This document shows, one piece after another, positions 19,063-31,139 of a DNA stretch of 64,000 nt. This stretch comes from Symsagittifera roscoffensis (taxonomy: Eukaryota; Xenacoelomorpha; Acoela; Convolutidae): positions 5,441,472 to 5,505,471 of the forward strand of contig NC_087069.1 in NCBI RefSeq assembly GCF_963678635.1, in the 5' to 3' direction. The translations under genes were made by a program, and so were the position numbers. Positions within the stretch are counted from its first letter, which is position 1; each line of letters begins with the position of its first letter. The notes beneath the pieces are model-generated. The model ran no database searches. It saw only the letters and a list, made by a program, of their open reading frames with translations, and was not told the DNA's origin.

Positions 19063-21268
19063 TTTTCTCAATGTACTTTGATGGTGAGTTTCAGACGGTA
19101 TTTTTTGGCGTCCTATTTCCGACAAAATGTTGCCGCTCAATTTCCGAAAAGCTTTTTGGTGCTTGATTTTCAAAAAACAAATTTGGCACCCGATACGTGC
19201 GTGTTCATTGCAAAATTTACAACATGAGATCGTTAATAGCTATGTTTTGACATTTTTTTTTAGATATGTCTGAAACTACGATACAATTTAAGATCTGAAA
19301 AAAATCAAGTTTTTTCTAGAAAAAAGGTTAAGTTACAAATAAAGTATATAAATCGCTTTAATTTATATTAAATTTGTTCCAATAAAATACCGTTGCAAAC
19401 AAAAACTACAATTGTGCATAACTTACTTACCAAATATTTCAAAAACTTCATATCAAGAATATAGTTCATGTTTCTTGGCAGAACTTAAAAAATTGAAAAG
19501 CTGAAGAAATTGCGTGAAAACCATACAATTTCTCACAGTTTTTCATAGAATTTCGAAATCAATTGCCAATAATTTTTTGTTTTAAAGAAGTAACTTTTTC
19601 TACCCATAAAATCAGCAAAATTTTATGTTTTGTCCAATCGAGCAATCATTATTTAGTGTTTTCCTCTATCATTGCTTGCAGCTGAATTGATGATTGCATA
19701 AGTTTTTTTCTACTTGTGGAGCTTGATGAGAAGGGTAAGATCCCAAATGTTTAAAGCTGAGCTCATAAGTTCTTTCAAAAAAATGCACAGGTGAAAACTT
19801 ATGAACCTTTGCACTTTTTAGATGAATGACTTCCAAAACAAAGAAAAGGATCTTTTCTTAGTCCAATTTAGAAAAAAATGTAAAATAGATAACTTATATA
19901 AATGTTAGTACAGAATCAACAAAATTCCAGACACTTGTCTTATGCATGGGCCAGATTGATGAACCTTGCTTTACAAACTAGGTGGTATTTGGCGGTATTT
20001 CATTTATGCAGCATTTTTTATCTAATTTTGCGGAAGATTTTGTCTAAAGCTGATAGAGTCAATAACGATGAAAAATCTCAAAAAATTACAAATTTTTATG
20101 GGAACCTACAAACCCACAAAAATAAACGTTTCAAAAAAAAGTAAATGTACCCAAATTGTCATTTTGAACATTTGATAGTCTTTCTTCCAAGACTATCATT
20201 TCCGTTGCTTGGTCCTAATGGAACTAAAAAAAGTTCTAGTCTGTAGTTTTTGCCTCGAAAAGGAGGGCTGCAAAATTGTCGTTTAAGTGCTTTGCTTTCA
20301 TTGTTGTAACATCGTGGCAAAAAGAGATGCTGTTTGTAATGAAACAAATGATCTTCCACCGCAAAAAGAAATCTTGAGAAGTTAATTGTCCTTTCATGGG
20401 TTTTCACTTGACTGTATTGAGCAAGTTCTCATTCTAGATTAAACGCAACTGTTGCGATGATTAGGTTCAGCTACTAAAATTCTTCTAAGAAACAAAAAAC
20501 GTTTAATAGTGCTTGGACCATCTTCGGATAATCAGACAGCATATGAAAAGAAAGATTAGCTCGAGTTAGTTTATTCAAATTTTGGTATTCGGTAGTAACA
20601 TTTTTGAACAAGTTAAAAAAATCAATGGCGAGACACTCGTAGTGTGAAAATGTTATCCTTGTCCCTGAAGAAATTGCTCTATCACTTAACGGATGCAGTT
20701 CAAAACTTCCAAAAAATTTTCAAAACTATCTCCATGACCAGCGAGAATTTTTTTTTGCTAAGTGCCAATAGTTGAATTGGTTCGATATTTGACCTTTAAG
20801 AGGTTATAATTTAATCGTGTTGTATATAATTCTTTGAATAAAATTCTTTCAAAATTGAGAAATGAGAGTGTAGCAGATTGCTTACATAAAATTAGGAAGG
20901 TTCTGTTTTATCATCTGAGTCTCTCACTAATTTTACCTGAGGTTCTATTTTTTCCATTTGAAATCAAGAAATATGATTTCCTTGAAAAGTGAAGCTTTAA
21001 GCTAAGATGTGTTTCACGCATAATCAAATACACATTACGGCCCGTCTGAAACTCAAAAACAATAATGTGTTCCTTCAGAGATGTACTGGTAAAAACGTTT
21101 TTATGTGAGATTAAATTTTTGTTTCCAAAACTGGGACATTATCAAAAAGCTCTGAAGAAGAATTTGTAAAAGCGCTCTACTGAAAAAGATTAGTTTGATT
21201 TGAACTCAATATATGATGTCAAAAGGTTTTATGCGAGAGCGACTGTTTTTAATTTTCTACCGTGTGTC
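19063..21268. other. Unassigned AT-rich region
   Basis: No recognised gene. The minus-strand frame 20159-20407 (82 codons, with some third-position-like variation in base use) is the only stretch with weak coding character and shows no domain I know. The rest is AT-rich with poly-A and poly-T runs. Confidence 0.4.
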
Positions 21269-21304
21269 TCACCACTCATCGTTCTGCTCAGCTGAAAATT
21301 GCAT
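21269..21304. repeat. 36-bp conserved block, copy 1
   Basis: Matches 23288-23323 with two mismatches in 36 bases. On the minus strand it reads MQFSAEQNDEW followed by GTGAG; on the plus strand it reads SHHSSFCSAENC. Both mismatches are silent in either reading. It may be a conserved short exon of two paralogues or a small repeat. A second weaker match (around AGGTGAAGT and AATCAATTG) links about 21440-21465 with 23349-23375. Confidence 0.5.
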
Positions 21305-21502
21305 GTTCCAATTAGTAATATTTGAATCATCGCTGGACCAACTTTTGCAACGATTAGATAAAGGTCATTCCACTTACCAATTTGTTGACTGTATTTAAAA
21401 TTCGTTCAAAAATAGGTTTTTTTTTAAACTATATTTTATGAATAGGTGAAGTCTTAAATCAATTGATCCGAGCAGTTGAATAACATTAAAATGTAAAACA
21501 CC

Positions 21503-21646
21503 AAAGAAATTCCAACTGCAAAGAAATTCCAACTGCAAAAATTTCTTAATACTTCAACAAAGCTTTGTCTAGAAGCTTGCGTCTACCCATATGCTTATTT
21601 AGAATTCGAGAAGCTTGCGTCTAAACATATTCTTTTTTAGGATTCG
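21503..21646. repeat. Two small tandem repeats (17 bp x2 and 38 bp x2)
   Basis: AAAGAAATTCCAACTGC occurs twice in tandem at 21503-21536. A 38-base unit beginning AGAAGCTTGCGTCTA occurs twice at 21571-21646 with about six differences. Confidence 0.8.
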
Positions 21647-21659
21647 AAACGCTTAAAAC

Positions 21660-22604
21660 CCAAAAAATAAATCTGATTTGATGAATTTTTTTTTCATTGA
21701 TGGTAATATTTGTGTAATTAGTAAGCCTGTCAGTTTTTGTAAATAAATGAAGTCTTTACCTCAATTTCAACAAGATGCAAAAACTGATTTGCAAACAAAA
21801 TTGCAACAAAGAACAATTTTCAAAGTGTAAGCTTTGTTTTGAAATCATTTAAAATTGTTTGGAAGTTTTTAAAAGGGGTGTAAAAAACCTTGAGACAGTT
21901 TTTGCTAAACGCAAGTTTTTTGTGGTTTTTTAGACTACAAAAGCAAAAGCTTAACTTTTCTTTCATTTGAAAATCCGAAAAAGAAACGCAAAGTTTTATT
22001 CTAAAAAATGATGGCTTCGAGTGGTATGCCTCATTTTCATACCAGGTTTTGCTGATGTTATTCATCAATATACAGGTACAAATTGATTTCCTTGATGCTC
22101 AATTATAAATTGAACAAATTTGAAAAGTTATTTTGGTAACATTACAAAAATAATAAGATATTTTTCTTTCAAATGTAAAAAAAAATAACCAAAGAATGGT
22201 TTTTGCATAGTTAGTGCGAATTTTTTTGACTGTTCTAACATGTGTGTTAAAATTATTTAAAGGTTTTTCCAGTTGCGTCATCAAGAAGTTACCAAGTAGG
22301 AAGACTTGGTGCAAGATCAAATAACAGGGACTTTTATGTGTAGTCGAATTTACCGATCCAGCAGACTCATTTAGATTGCACGAAGTTAAATAAATTTTGA
22401 GTTTGCGAAAAACAAACTTTACAGAAATTTCCTTGAAATCTATGCAGAAGTCTACTATTGAACTTTTTGGCTCATTTTTTCAAAATTATGTCAAGGTTCA
22501 AAACCAAACACGTACGAAGAAAACAAGTTTTCTTTTTTGTATTAGATGAAACATCTCGCCTATTCAAAGAAAAAAACTTTGAGAACTTCACTCAATTTCT
22601 GAAG
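21660..22604. other. Unassigned AT-rich region
   Basis: No gene, known repeat or regulatory site could be supported. Several short open frames on both strands are compatible with chance in AT-rich sequence. Confidence 0.4.
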
Positions 22605-22720
22605 TGTTTTTTTCCTGCAGCACGTTCATCAACAATGAAACGAATCTGTTGCATGTCTCTGCATGTCATCACCTCATGGCATTTCGCAAGTTCCCGCTCC
22701 ATAGCCTTTGTCGGAACAGG
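22605..22720 (-). other. Exon-like open stretch, unrecognised
   Basis: The minus strand reads GPVPTKAMERELAKCHEVMT then CRDMQQIRFIVDERAAG with balanced, less AT-rich codons than its surroundings, which suggests a real exon or a remnant of one. I cannot set its splice sites with confidence (an AG precedes GCTATGGAGCG) and know no matching domain. An opposite-strand frame (22458-22730) overlaps it and looks less protein-like. Confidence 0.25.
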
Positions 22721-23287
22721 TCCAATTTAGATTGATTGAAGATATTTTCTTTACTCTCATTTTTTCACTTCTGAAAACTTGCTGGGATTTTTGACTTGTT
22801 CCGATTATTTTTTTTTCAGCAGGTAGAAGCAAATCTCAAAATAAATTTTTCCGGTGCAGAGTTTTTGAGACCAAGAAAATCTCCCAAGTTTTTTTATGTT
22901 AGCGAAGTCAATAAAATTGGGAACAATACTGATTAGTTACTCCGAGCTAGCCGGTCAATGGAAGATATTTGCAAATGATGGTGTTTAAGAGAGTGAGCGA
23001 GAATTGAAATTGTAGATGACTCTATGTTCAGTTAAATCTTTTAATTTTGTACATTATTGTGATCATTGAATAGTTGGTAAATAAAAAATGGAAATTGCGT
23101 AGATGCTGCTATAGAATCATTTGATTGAACTTAAAAGTCTTTTTCAACAACAAAATTGGTGAAGGTATCAGTTATGTGTCAAACACATCTCAACTTTCAT
23201 TCGCATTACCATGCAAAACCTTTTTAGTCTCTGTCTCAGAAATTTTTGTAATGAAAATTCCTTTCAAACTCAAGACAACTGGATGAG

Positions 23288-23323
23288 TCACCACTCGTCG
23301 TTCTGCTCAGCGGAAAATTGCAT
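23288..23323. repeat. 36-bp conserved block, copy 2
   Basis: Second copy of the block at 21269-21304, 34/36 identical. It lies just before the assembly gap. Confidence 0.5.
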
Positions 23324-23377
23324 TTACAGGTTTTTGATTTTTTTTTGAAGAGGTGAAGTATTCAATCAATTGCAGTC

Positions 23378-23577
23378 NNNNNNNNNNNNNNNNNNNNNNN
23401 NNNNNNNNNNNNNNNNNNNNNNNNNNNNNNNNNNNNNNNNNNNNNNNNNNNNNNNNNNNNNNNNNNNNNNNNNNNNNNNNNNNNNNNNNNNNNNNNNNNN
23501 NNNNNNNNNNNNNNNNNNNNNNNNNNNNNNNNNNNNNNNNNNNNNNNNNNNNNNNNNNNNNNNNNNNNNNNNNNNNN
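23378..23577. other. Assembly gap (200 N)
   Basis: Exactly 200 unresolved bases. A round number suggests a placeholder gap of unknown true size. Confidence 0.99.
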
Positions 23578-26500
23578 GGATTTAAATTTCCACACAAACA
23601 AGAAGCACGTTAAAACTACCCTCAACCTCCAAAGAAAAGTTTCTCACATTGAAAACTAGGAAAATTAGTGATTCTGTTGCTGATTTGAAACAAAATTGAA
23701 GAATAGTGAACAGCTACGAGATGAGTTGAATACCTGAAAAATTTTGTAACGGATACCAAGATCCACTCTTTGAAACACTCGTTTTCTAAGCAAGAATCAA
23801 CATCTTATTGATAATCGTGTTACAAAAACCGAATTCAGTGAATATTGTTATTTCTACGCCTAAAAAATTAACATGTTTTTACTGACAAATCAGTCATGCT
23901 TTGGCTGAAGGCAGATTCGACAACTATAGAGAACAAGGTTAAATAAATAGGATAGCCAAATACAAATTGGCGATTAAAATTGATCACTTTTGCGACCTAT
24001 TTCGCCACACTGTTAAAAAAGAGTACCAGTGGGATTTCCAGAGTCGGTGATTGTTGAAACAACTCTGAAGAAAAAATATGTTAATTGTTCAGTTTCAGAA
24101 GTGCACGCGCAACACGCAACAACAGTACAATGGTCGCCAACAGCTGAAAATGTAGAAGAGAAAACTATCTTCCTAAACGTATCAAAAATGAAGATAAAGA
24201 TTTTGTGGTCGAAGTAGATTGGAGATTTAGCAGTAGATTCGAGAATCTAATGAAGCTGCTACAAAACAACAACAACAACATTCTTTGCGTCACTACCATC
24301 GAAAACTTCTTGAAATGCTTCTGATGCCTCGTTGCGATACATTTTGCAAACTAACACATCATTTCACCAGTCATCTTCTTTGTTACAAAAACCGAATCCA
24401 AAAAACTTGTTCAAAATATTTACACTTTAAGTAGACGTTGTTTGTAAAACTGGATGGGTTTAACATCGAGTATACAAAAAGCAGTTTTATCCAAAACGTT
24501 GCATCTTGACTTCGAATCATTTTGTGTAACTTACAAAGAGATGAAACCAAAAGAAACAATAAGCTGAATTGTAAACTATGTGTCCATTTTGGTATCAAAT
24601 TTTACCCAAATTGATTAGTAAACCAACACTTTTGTGTCACAAAGATCCGCAATCCAACAAAATTCAAGTTGTGGCGAAGTTTGAATGATTGAATGAAAGG
24701 AATAAAACGGAGATGCGATGAAAATTTCTTGAAACTAAAAATAATCTAAATTCTTTATTTTTCTTGAACGAGGCAGTTTCAACGAAAAAGAAGGAAGAAA
24801 AAACAAAGATGAATGTGTTGAGGATGAGAAAGAAACCGACGCATTCGCTCCTTTGCTTAGTATTCAAAAAAATTTATTGACCAATTTGATGCAAAATCCG
24901 ATACCCTATCATTATTTGATTTCAACAGTTCTCGGTATGATCTCAACCTGATTAAAGCATCCTCATCAAAAAAAATTCAAACTTCAATTCTAAAAAATCA
25001 AACGATTTTTTGTCGTTCAATTGTGGACACATTGAACTTCTGAACTTTTTGATGTTTTTGTCTGGAGAGTTTACTTTTAAATTTTCATTTCTAAAGGCTA
25101 ACAAAGCTTACAAAGCTAGACAGATGAAATTTCGATACAAGTGCTTTGATAAATCGAAAAAGCTCGATGAATAACAAATACTGCTGTACGATGCCATTAA
25201 CATGAAGGTGAAAAATTCCAAGACCATTATTGATAAGTTTTTCTCTAAATACTGGGTTAATTGATGGACAATCAATAAAAAAAACTCACAAAAGAAACTA
25301 AACCACCTACAGCACTGGTGAACTACATTTACTTAAATCTATCTTTTAATTTTTTTTACAGTGTTATACCAACAATGAGGTTGTTTCCAACCTTAAAAAT
25401 ATGCAAAAATTGATCTCTTTTCATCATGAGACGACTATAGACATCCGCGGATAGTGGTAAAAACCATATAGTCAACCGAATATGTTTTTTACCTCTAATT
25501 TTTGAGTAATAGTCATCAAGAGAACAAGAGAGGCAGTAGCAAACGAAAAAATCAAATAAATTGCGTAATTCAATAGTCGGAAACGATGCGTGTCAACTCT
25601 ATACTCATTCGATGTCTCAGGTTTTGCGTACAGGCATATGTACAAAATGAGACTACAATTGAGAGACGGAAATATTCATAACAAGGCAAAATTGAGTTCA
25701 AACATTAGAAAACATCGTCGTGTTGTCTTTTAAGTAACCAGAATACAAGGCATAACGGAAAGTTTTTACACCATACAAATACTACATCATAGAAAAAATT
25801 GACTGCATCAGTATTGATTCTTATTGCTACCATTGTCAGTCTCTTTTTGAAGCATTTTTTTTGATGATGATGTCGAAAGAGGAATCGAGAAAAAGCAAAT
25901 GCACAAAATAATACCGCATAGCATGAAATGTGGGAATGTAGATTGTTGGATCAGTTAAAAAAACGTAGACTTAAAGAATCGCATTAGAGCTATTTTTTTC
26001 AAAAGACATCCTTCCTCATAATCTTCATTGCAAATCAGTAGAAATGAAACAAGGTTCGGCGACGTGCAATGTGATCTCAAGATCTCAGACAAACTGAAAG
26101 CGACAACCTCCATTGTTGCATCAACTTTCAAATTGGCGATGTAGCCAGAAAAAATATGTTAGTGAACAGTTGAACAACATGGTAAAGATAAATTTGTTAA
26201 TTTGTTAAAACAAATTTTAGTTTGTTAGTTTGTTTAAACATTCGCAACGAAAGTTGACATCGAACTTCACTTTAAGCAACAGAACACTTATAACACCACT
26301 ATTCATTTTTACTTGGACCTCGGGTTTCAGTGTACAAATCATCGATTTCTACAATACACAAATCTTCTCAACAACATTGTTCAGTCGGTTGTTGATGCTA
26401 GGCGAATCGATTCTGAGAATCGCTTATCAGGTATACTAGCCAAAATAAAAAAATGTCGGATTTTAGTTGCTAGGAAATGATTGAAAAGGCTAGGAAATGA

Positions 26501-29099
26501 CTATCAATTTATTGAAAGATCAGAGCTTTCGAAGACAAAGTATCTTGGTGCAGAAAAACCATACAGCTGTCAGCAATCAGTTTTTTAAAAGGTTCAAAAT
26601 TGTAGCCAAGGACATAAATAAAGTGGAGCTTGATAAATCTCTATAGAATATCCTGAACCAATTATAACAGTTTCCTTTGTAGTTTTGTATGCCAAGTTGA
26701 GAATGTTGAATCTGCAAAATCTGCTACGCTAACAAGTTCGGAGAACTTGAAATGTACATAAGGTCTCATTATTTGGCTTGGCAGAAAAAAATAATATGAA
26801 GCTATCCTCAGGATGCATTAAGTTTTTAGAGTTTCTCTGCAATTAGACTTTTTTCAAAAAAAAAATCAAAGGCTGCGCTTGGGTTAACAACTCGTTTGAG
26901 TCATCAAGAAAACGTTTAGAACCTTACACAGCTTTATCGGCAGAATCGCGCACTCAGTTTTTTTTGAAATTTACCACCCAAAATCCTGAAATTTATAACC
27001 TTACCTAATTCATAGAAATTCTAGCGTAACGAATCTTAATTTTGCTGTATCAGCAAATTGGGCTCCAAAAAATTTAGCATCTGTAACTTACCTTCTGAAA
27101 CTCTGAAACTTATTACTTATCCTTATACATTGGGAAATCTAATCCCTTCGTTAAAACAGAGGCGCATGACCAGATTCTGTATAGCCTTTCCTAATACATG
27201 GGGGATATCTACCCCGGACTGACTATACCCGACAATACTAATTCATCGTCAGAGAAAGGTGGTTGCATTGAGATGGGGTTGATTCAATAAGGGGATGGAG
27301 AAGAAAGAATTTTTGTTGAGACTGTTAACTGGATTTTAATTTTAAGAAGCATATCAATTGCAAAACAAACACAAAATTAGTTTTTTTAAGTTCGGGTAGG
27401 CCATGAGCAAAGCAGGAAAAAATTAGAAAAATTGCAAAACAGTCAAAAACCAAAAGTTTTAAATTTTTTCCGGACAACACGTAGCAAATAAAAAAATCTA
27501 AAAACTCGTAGGCATATCAACCTCAACTTAACTATTTTTGATTATAATTGAGTTTTGAGTTTGAGCAAATTTTATGGGGAACAATGATTATAGTACAGTT
27601 TTATCGTTTTCCTTGTTCAGGAGCGGAATCAGTGTTCACTATTATGAAATTTTGAAATATAATTTTGAAAACCAGTTTTGAAATCAATTTAAGGCGGTTT
27701 TAAGTTGAACAGCAACTGGTTAACTAAAATTTACAATGGTTCGCACTTAATCGAACTAAATACTGAAAGTGAGCTGATACTATAAGTGATAATAAAGCAA
27801 GTATAAAACCAGAAGCTCTAAAAACGCATCACTCAAATAAAAAAAAAGAAACAATATCAAGTTTTGTGTAAACAGTTTTTTGAAGTCGATACGTCTGCAT
27901 ACATTTCAGAGCTAATGATTTTAAAATGTGTTTTTTTTCCAACACTAGTTAGCAAAAAAAAATTTTTTAAATTGAAAACACGTTATAAAAGGCTTAGTTT
28001 TGATAATCTGTCCAGCTTCTTGATCATGATTTTTTTTGTTGCCTTTTTTGAGTGCTTGGAAGTTCCAGGAACAAAACATTTTTCCCTAGAGAAAATGTAG
28101 TTGAGAAAAAAAGTTCTAACGGTATTTGAGCAAAGTATGCAAACAATCAAAATATCCACTCATTGGACGTTGATAATGACTGTGCAAAACTAAAACTTAT
28201 TTTGACGGTTCGACCATTATAGATAAAATTTTGCTTTAACTTCATTTTCGTCTTCAATGTGAGAGCAATTTTTTTTTCAAAAAAATGTTTGAGATTTTCT
28301 TCATTACTTTTCGTGAGTGTTTTGTTTTTGAGTAAAAATCTATCATTATAAACCGAAAGGAATTTTTCCACTCCTAGCTGCAAAATTTACCATGTTATTT
28401 TCTGTTCACAATTTCCATTTTTTGAAAATCACACGAAGATTGACAAGCTATGACAAACACAAGTATTCACTCTCTCTGCGATATTGATAAAATCAAGGCA
28501 AAATAGCAGTACTGATGTTGTAAAAAGCGTCAAAGTCATGTTTTCGTGCTTCATTGAACACTGCACTCATTTTAAGTACTCGCGTTTTTTTTTTCAACAG
28601 TTCTGTCATGGCCATGAGTTTTGTTACCTTGATTTTGTTTAACTGCAATGACGTTTACCTTCAAGAATTAGATTTGAAAAAGTTGTATGGATTGCAAAGA
28701 ATTGATCTGCAGAAAAGTGATCTGAAAAATTGCCCAACCCGCATTCAGTAAAAAGAGAAAATAATTGTTTATTTTACAATTATAATCGTATTTTTAGCAA
28801 AAATATTTAACAACATCATATCAGTTCAGGTGACAGGTAGATATAGGTAGGATGCACCTCCAGGTGACATTTTCAGGTGGTTTAGACATAAACAGAAGAA
28901 GCAAAATGAAAATGAAGAATATGATAAAATTATTTTAAAACTAGCGAACACATCATCCCTCCCACCTAAAAAACAGAACCCAGGGAAACATCCAACCTCC
29001 GACACTTGTAGGGGCACACACAGGAACATATTTTTGAGGTCGCACTGTTTGAAAGTTTTGTTTGCGCATAGCCCACATTAATTCAAAACAAAATGAAAC
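23578..29099. other. Unassigned AT-rich region
   Basis: No gene could be supported over 5.5 kb. Scattered open stretches such as 24029-24217 (FPESVIVETTLKKKYVNCSV) and 24770-24900 (KNKDECVEDEKETDAFAPLL) have mildly protein-like composition and may be remains of a decayed mobile element, but no transposase or other motif is visible. There is a short CAA run near 24266. The rest is AT-rich with many homopolymers. Confidence 0.4.
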
Positions 29100-29109
29100 G
29101 ATGACGTTT

Positions 29110-29340
29110 GTTGAAAATTAAAAGATTATAATTGATTAAAAAGTACTATAGTCGATTAAAATGGACTATAATTCAAAAACTATTGAGAAAAATTTTTTTC
29201 TTGAATAATCGATTATAATGTTTGTTTTTTGTTTCGAAAAATAATAGCGTTAAAAAAACACATTATTCTTGAAACTGATGAAGACTGACAAAAAATATTT
29301 TATACTCTCATAATTTTTTTTTACTGAGTGCGGGAACTTC
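29110..29340. repeat. TAATCGATTA-rich fragment, related to the TIR elements
   Basis: Words such as AATAATCGATTATAATG and GATTATAATTGATTAAAA recur here as in the elements at 13773-14696 and 59298-60255. The right side ends with GAGTGCGGGAAC, resembling their GGTGCGGG terminus. No left terminus was found, so this is probably a truncated relative. Confidence 0.4.
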
Positions 29341-31139
29341 TATTTCTGTCCGAAAAAAATCTCAAAAAGACTTGAAAAACATATCTCATTCGAAACTTAT
29401 GACAAACCAGTTCCGCATTTCACTACAGCATTTTTGTTGGGTGTGAAATGTCAAAGTTAGTGCAGAGACATCTTTTCAGTTCACTATTTAGGAAAATTTT
29501 GGTGACTTCAAACAGTATAGATCTCTTCCATTTGCTATTTCCTATTTACTCTAGGTTATTGAAAGTGGGAGGTTTTAATTTGAGTTATTGCTCAAATTCT
29601 TCCTACAAAGTTCAGGGTCAGTGAAGGTGATTTTGCGTGATAAAACACAATGAAATACACAACTCTTCCTCACTTTTGTTCGTTGCTGGGACTTTCTTGG
29701 AGAAATTAATTCTCTGTGATTTTTTAAGATCAAGGACTTTTTTAAAATAAAAACTTTACTAGATTTATTATAACAGACTGACATTAACTTTTTGGCAAAA
29801 ACAGTGAAAAATAAATATATGTGCTGTTAATTCAAAACGCTCTGAAATAGTTTAATTTGATTGTTCGAAAAAAACTCAATTTTTCCCAATGAAAGCAACT
29901 CACCATTTGTTTTTGCGTTGATATTACTTGATTGATGAGGAAAGTGAGGAAAGTTAACTGTTTCAGTGGATTGCATTTTTCTTGATCGTTGAGTAAGCTC
30001 GATATTGAAACTTCAAAATTGTACTGATTGTTGAAAATATGGATAAAGTCCGTCCTCGCGTTTGTTTCAGGTTTTTTTCACGCAGAATCAGCAAATGAAT
30101 TTTTAGACTTGTCAATTGATTTTTCATAAAAAATCTTCTTAGTCGTGATTCGAACAGTCTTCTTCTTTCCAATTTTTTTTAATTTTCCCAAAAACAAAGT
30201 CGAATTGTGTTAACTGATATTTCCTTACAAAGTCTACCTAATTGTGAATCTGACAATTTCGCAAATTAAAATTTCCACTGTCGAGAAAAATCAAAACGAC
30301 TTTTATTAAGTTTCAGCCTTAATTCGAGCGCGTAAACAAAATAAGTATGTCATAATTTAGTTTTTTAATTTTTTTTTGAAATTGAACTTAGATTTGGGAT
30401 ATTGAATTAAGCTACAATAAAAGTAGTAGTCGGCATGAGCTTTGGTTCTTTCTGGAGAAAACCTTTAAGCATATCAAAAAGATTTTGCAAAAATAAGATT
30501 TTTGTCGCCAAAATGATTGTCGAATATACTTCATTTTTTTCTAATCTGAAAGATTTTCAAGTATGAGGCTTTTATTTAGATCTCTTCACAACACCACGAC
30601 CAAAATTTACAAACACTGAATCAAAACCAAGTTTGTTTTCATTAAAGTGAAGTTTTGTGCTATTTTAACAGTTCCAACTGACCTTCTTAAAATGTAGCTG
30701 CTTTTATAATTTAGTGCTTTTACCCCAAATTTTGCAAAGCATTTGGAAGCTAGCAATGGTCTGCGGTTTTACTTGGCTTCTTTTTTATTAGTTGAAGTTT
30801 TCAACTATAAATTTCGAGTGAAACTTTCGCTGAATTTGAAAGAAATGTACAAAATAATTCCGTTTGAAAAACTTTGAATAATTTTGGAGGGAAATGTACA
30901 CAAAAATACCTTCACTCGAAAAAGCTAAATAACTTTCCGCTATCTTGGACACCAATAATCTAAAAATTGCTTTCATCAAAGAGCCCAGCTTTGAGATCGA
31001 GGGTTTTGAAAGAAAGCAATTGATTTTTAAAGCTCCATGAGACTTTCGGACATGATTAGAAAGCTACAAGAATTGATGAATAAAGCTAGATCCCTCCTGA
31101 TTTGGTTTATGTAGGATCGGTGATCCTAGAACTTTTTTC
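29341..31139. other. Unassigned AT-rich region
   Basis: No recognised gene or repeat. Minus-strand open frames 29575-29784, 29963-30172 and 30788-30979 are short and lack known motifs. Confidence 0.4.

Noticed and set aside
23307-23625. Open frames across 23.3-23.6 kb
   Set aside because: They consist mostly of unresolved N.
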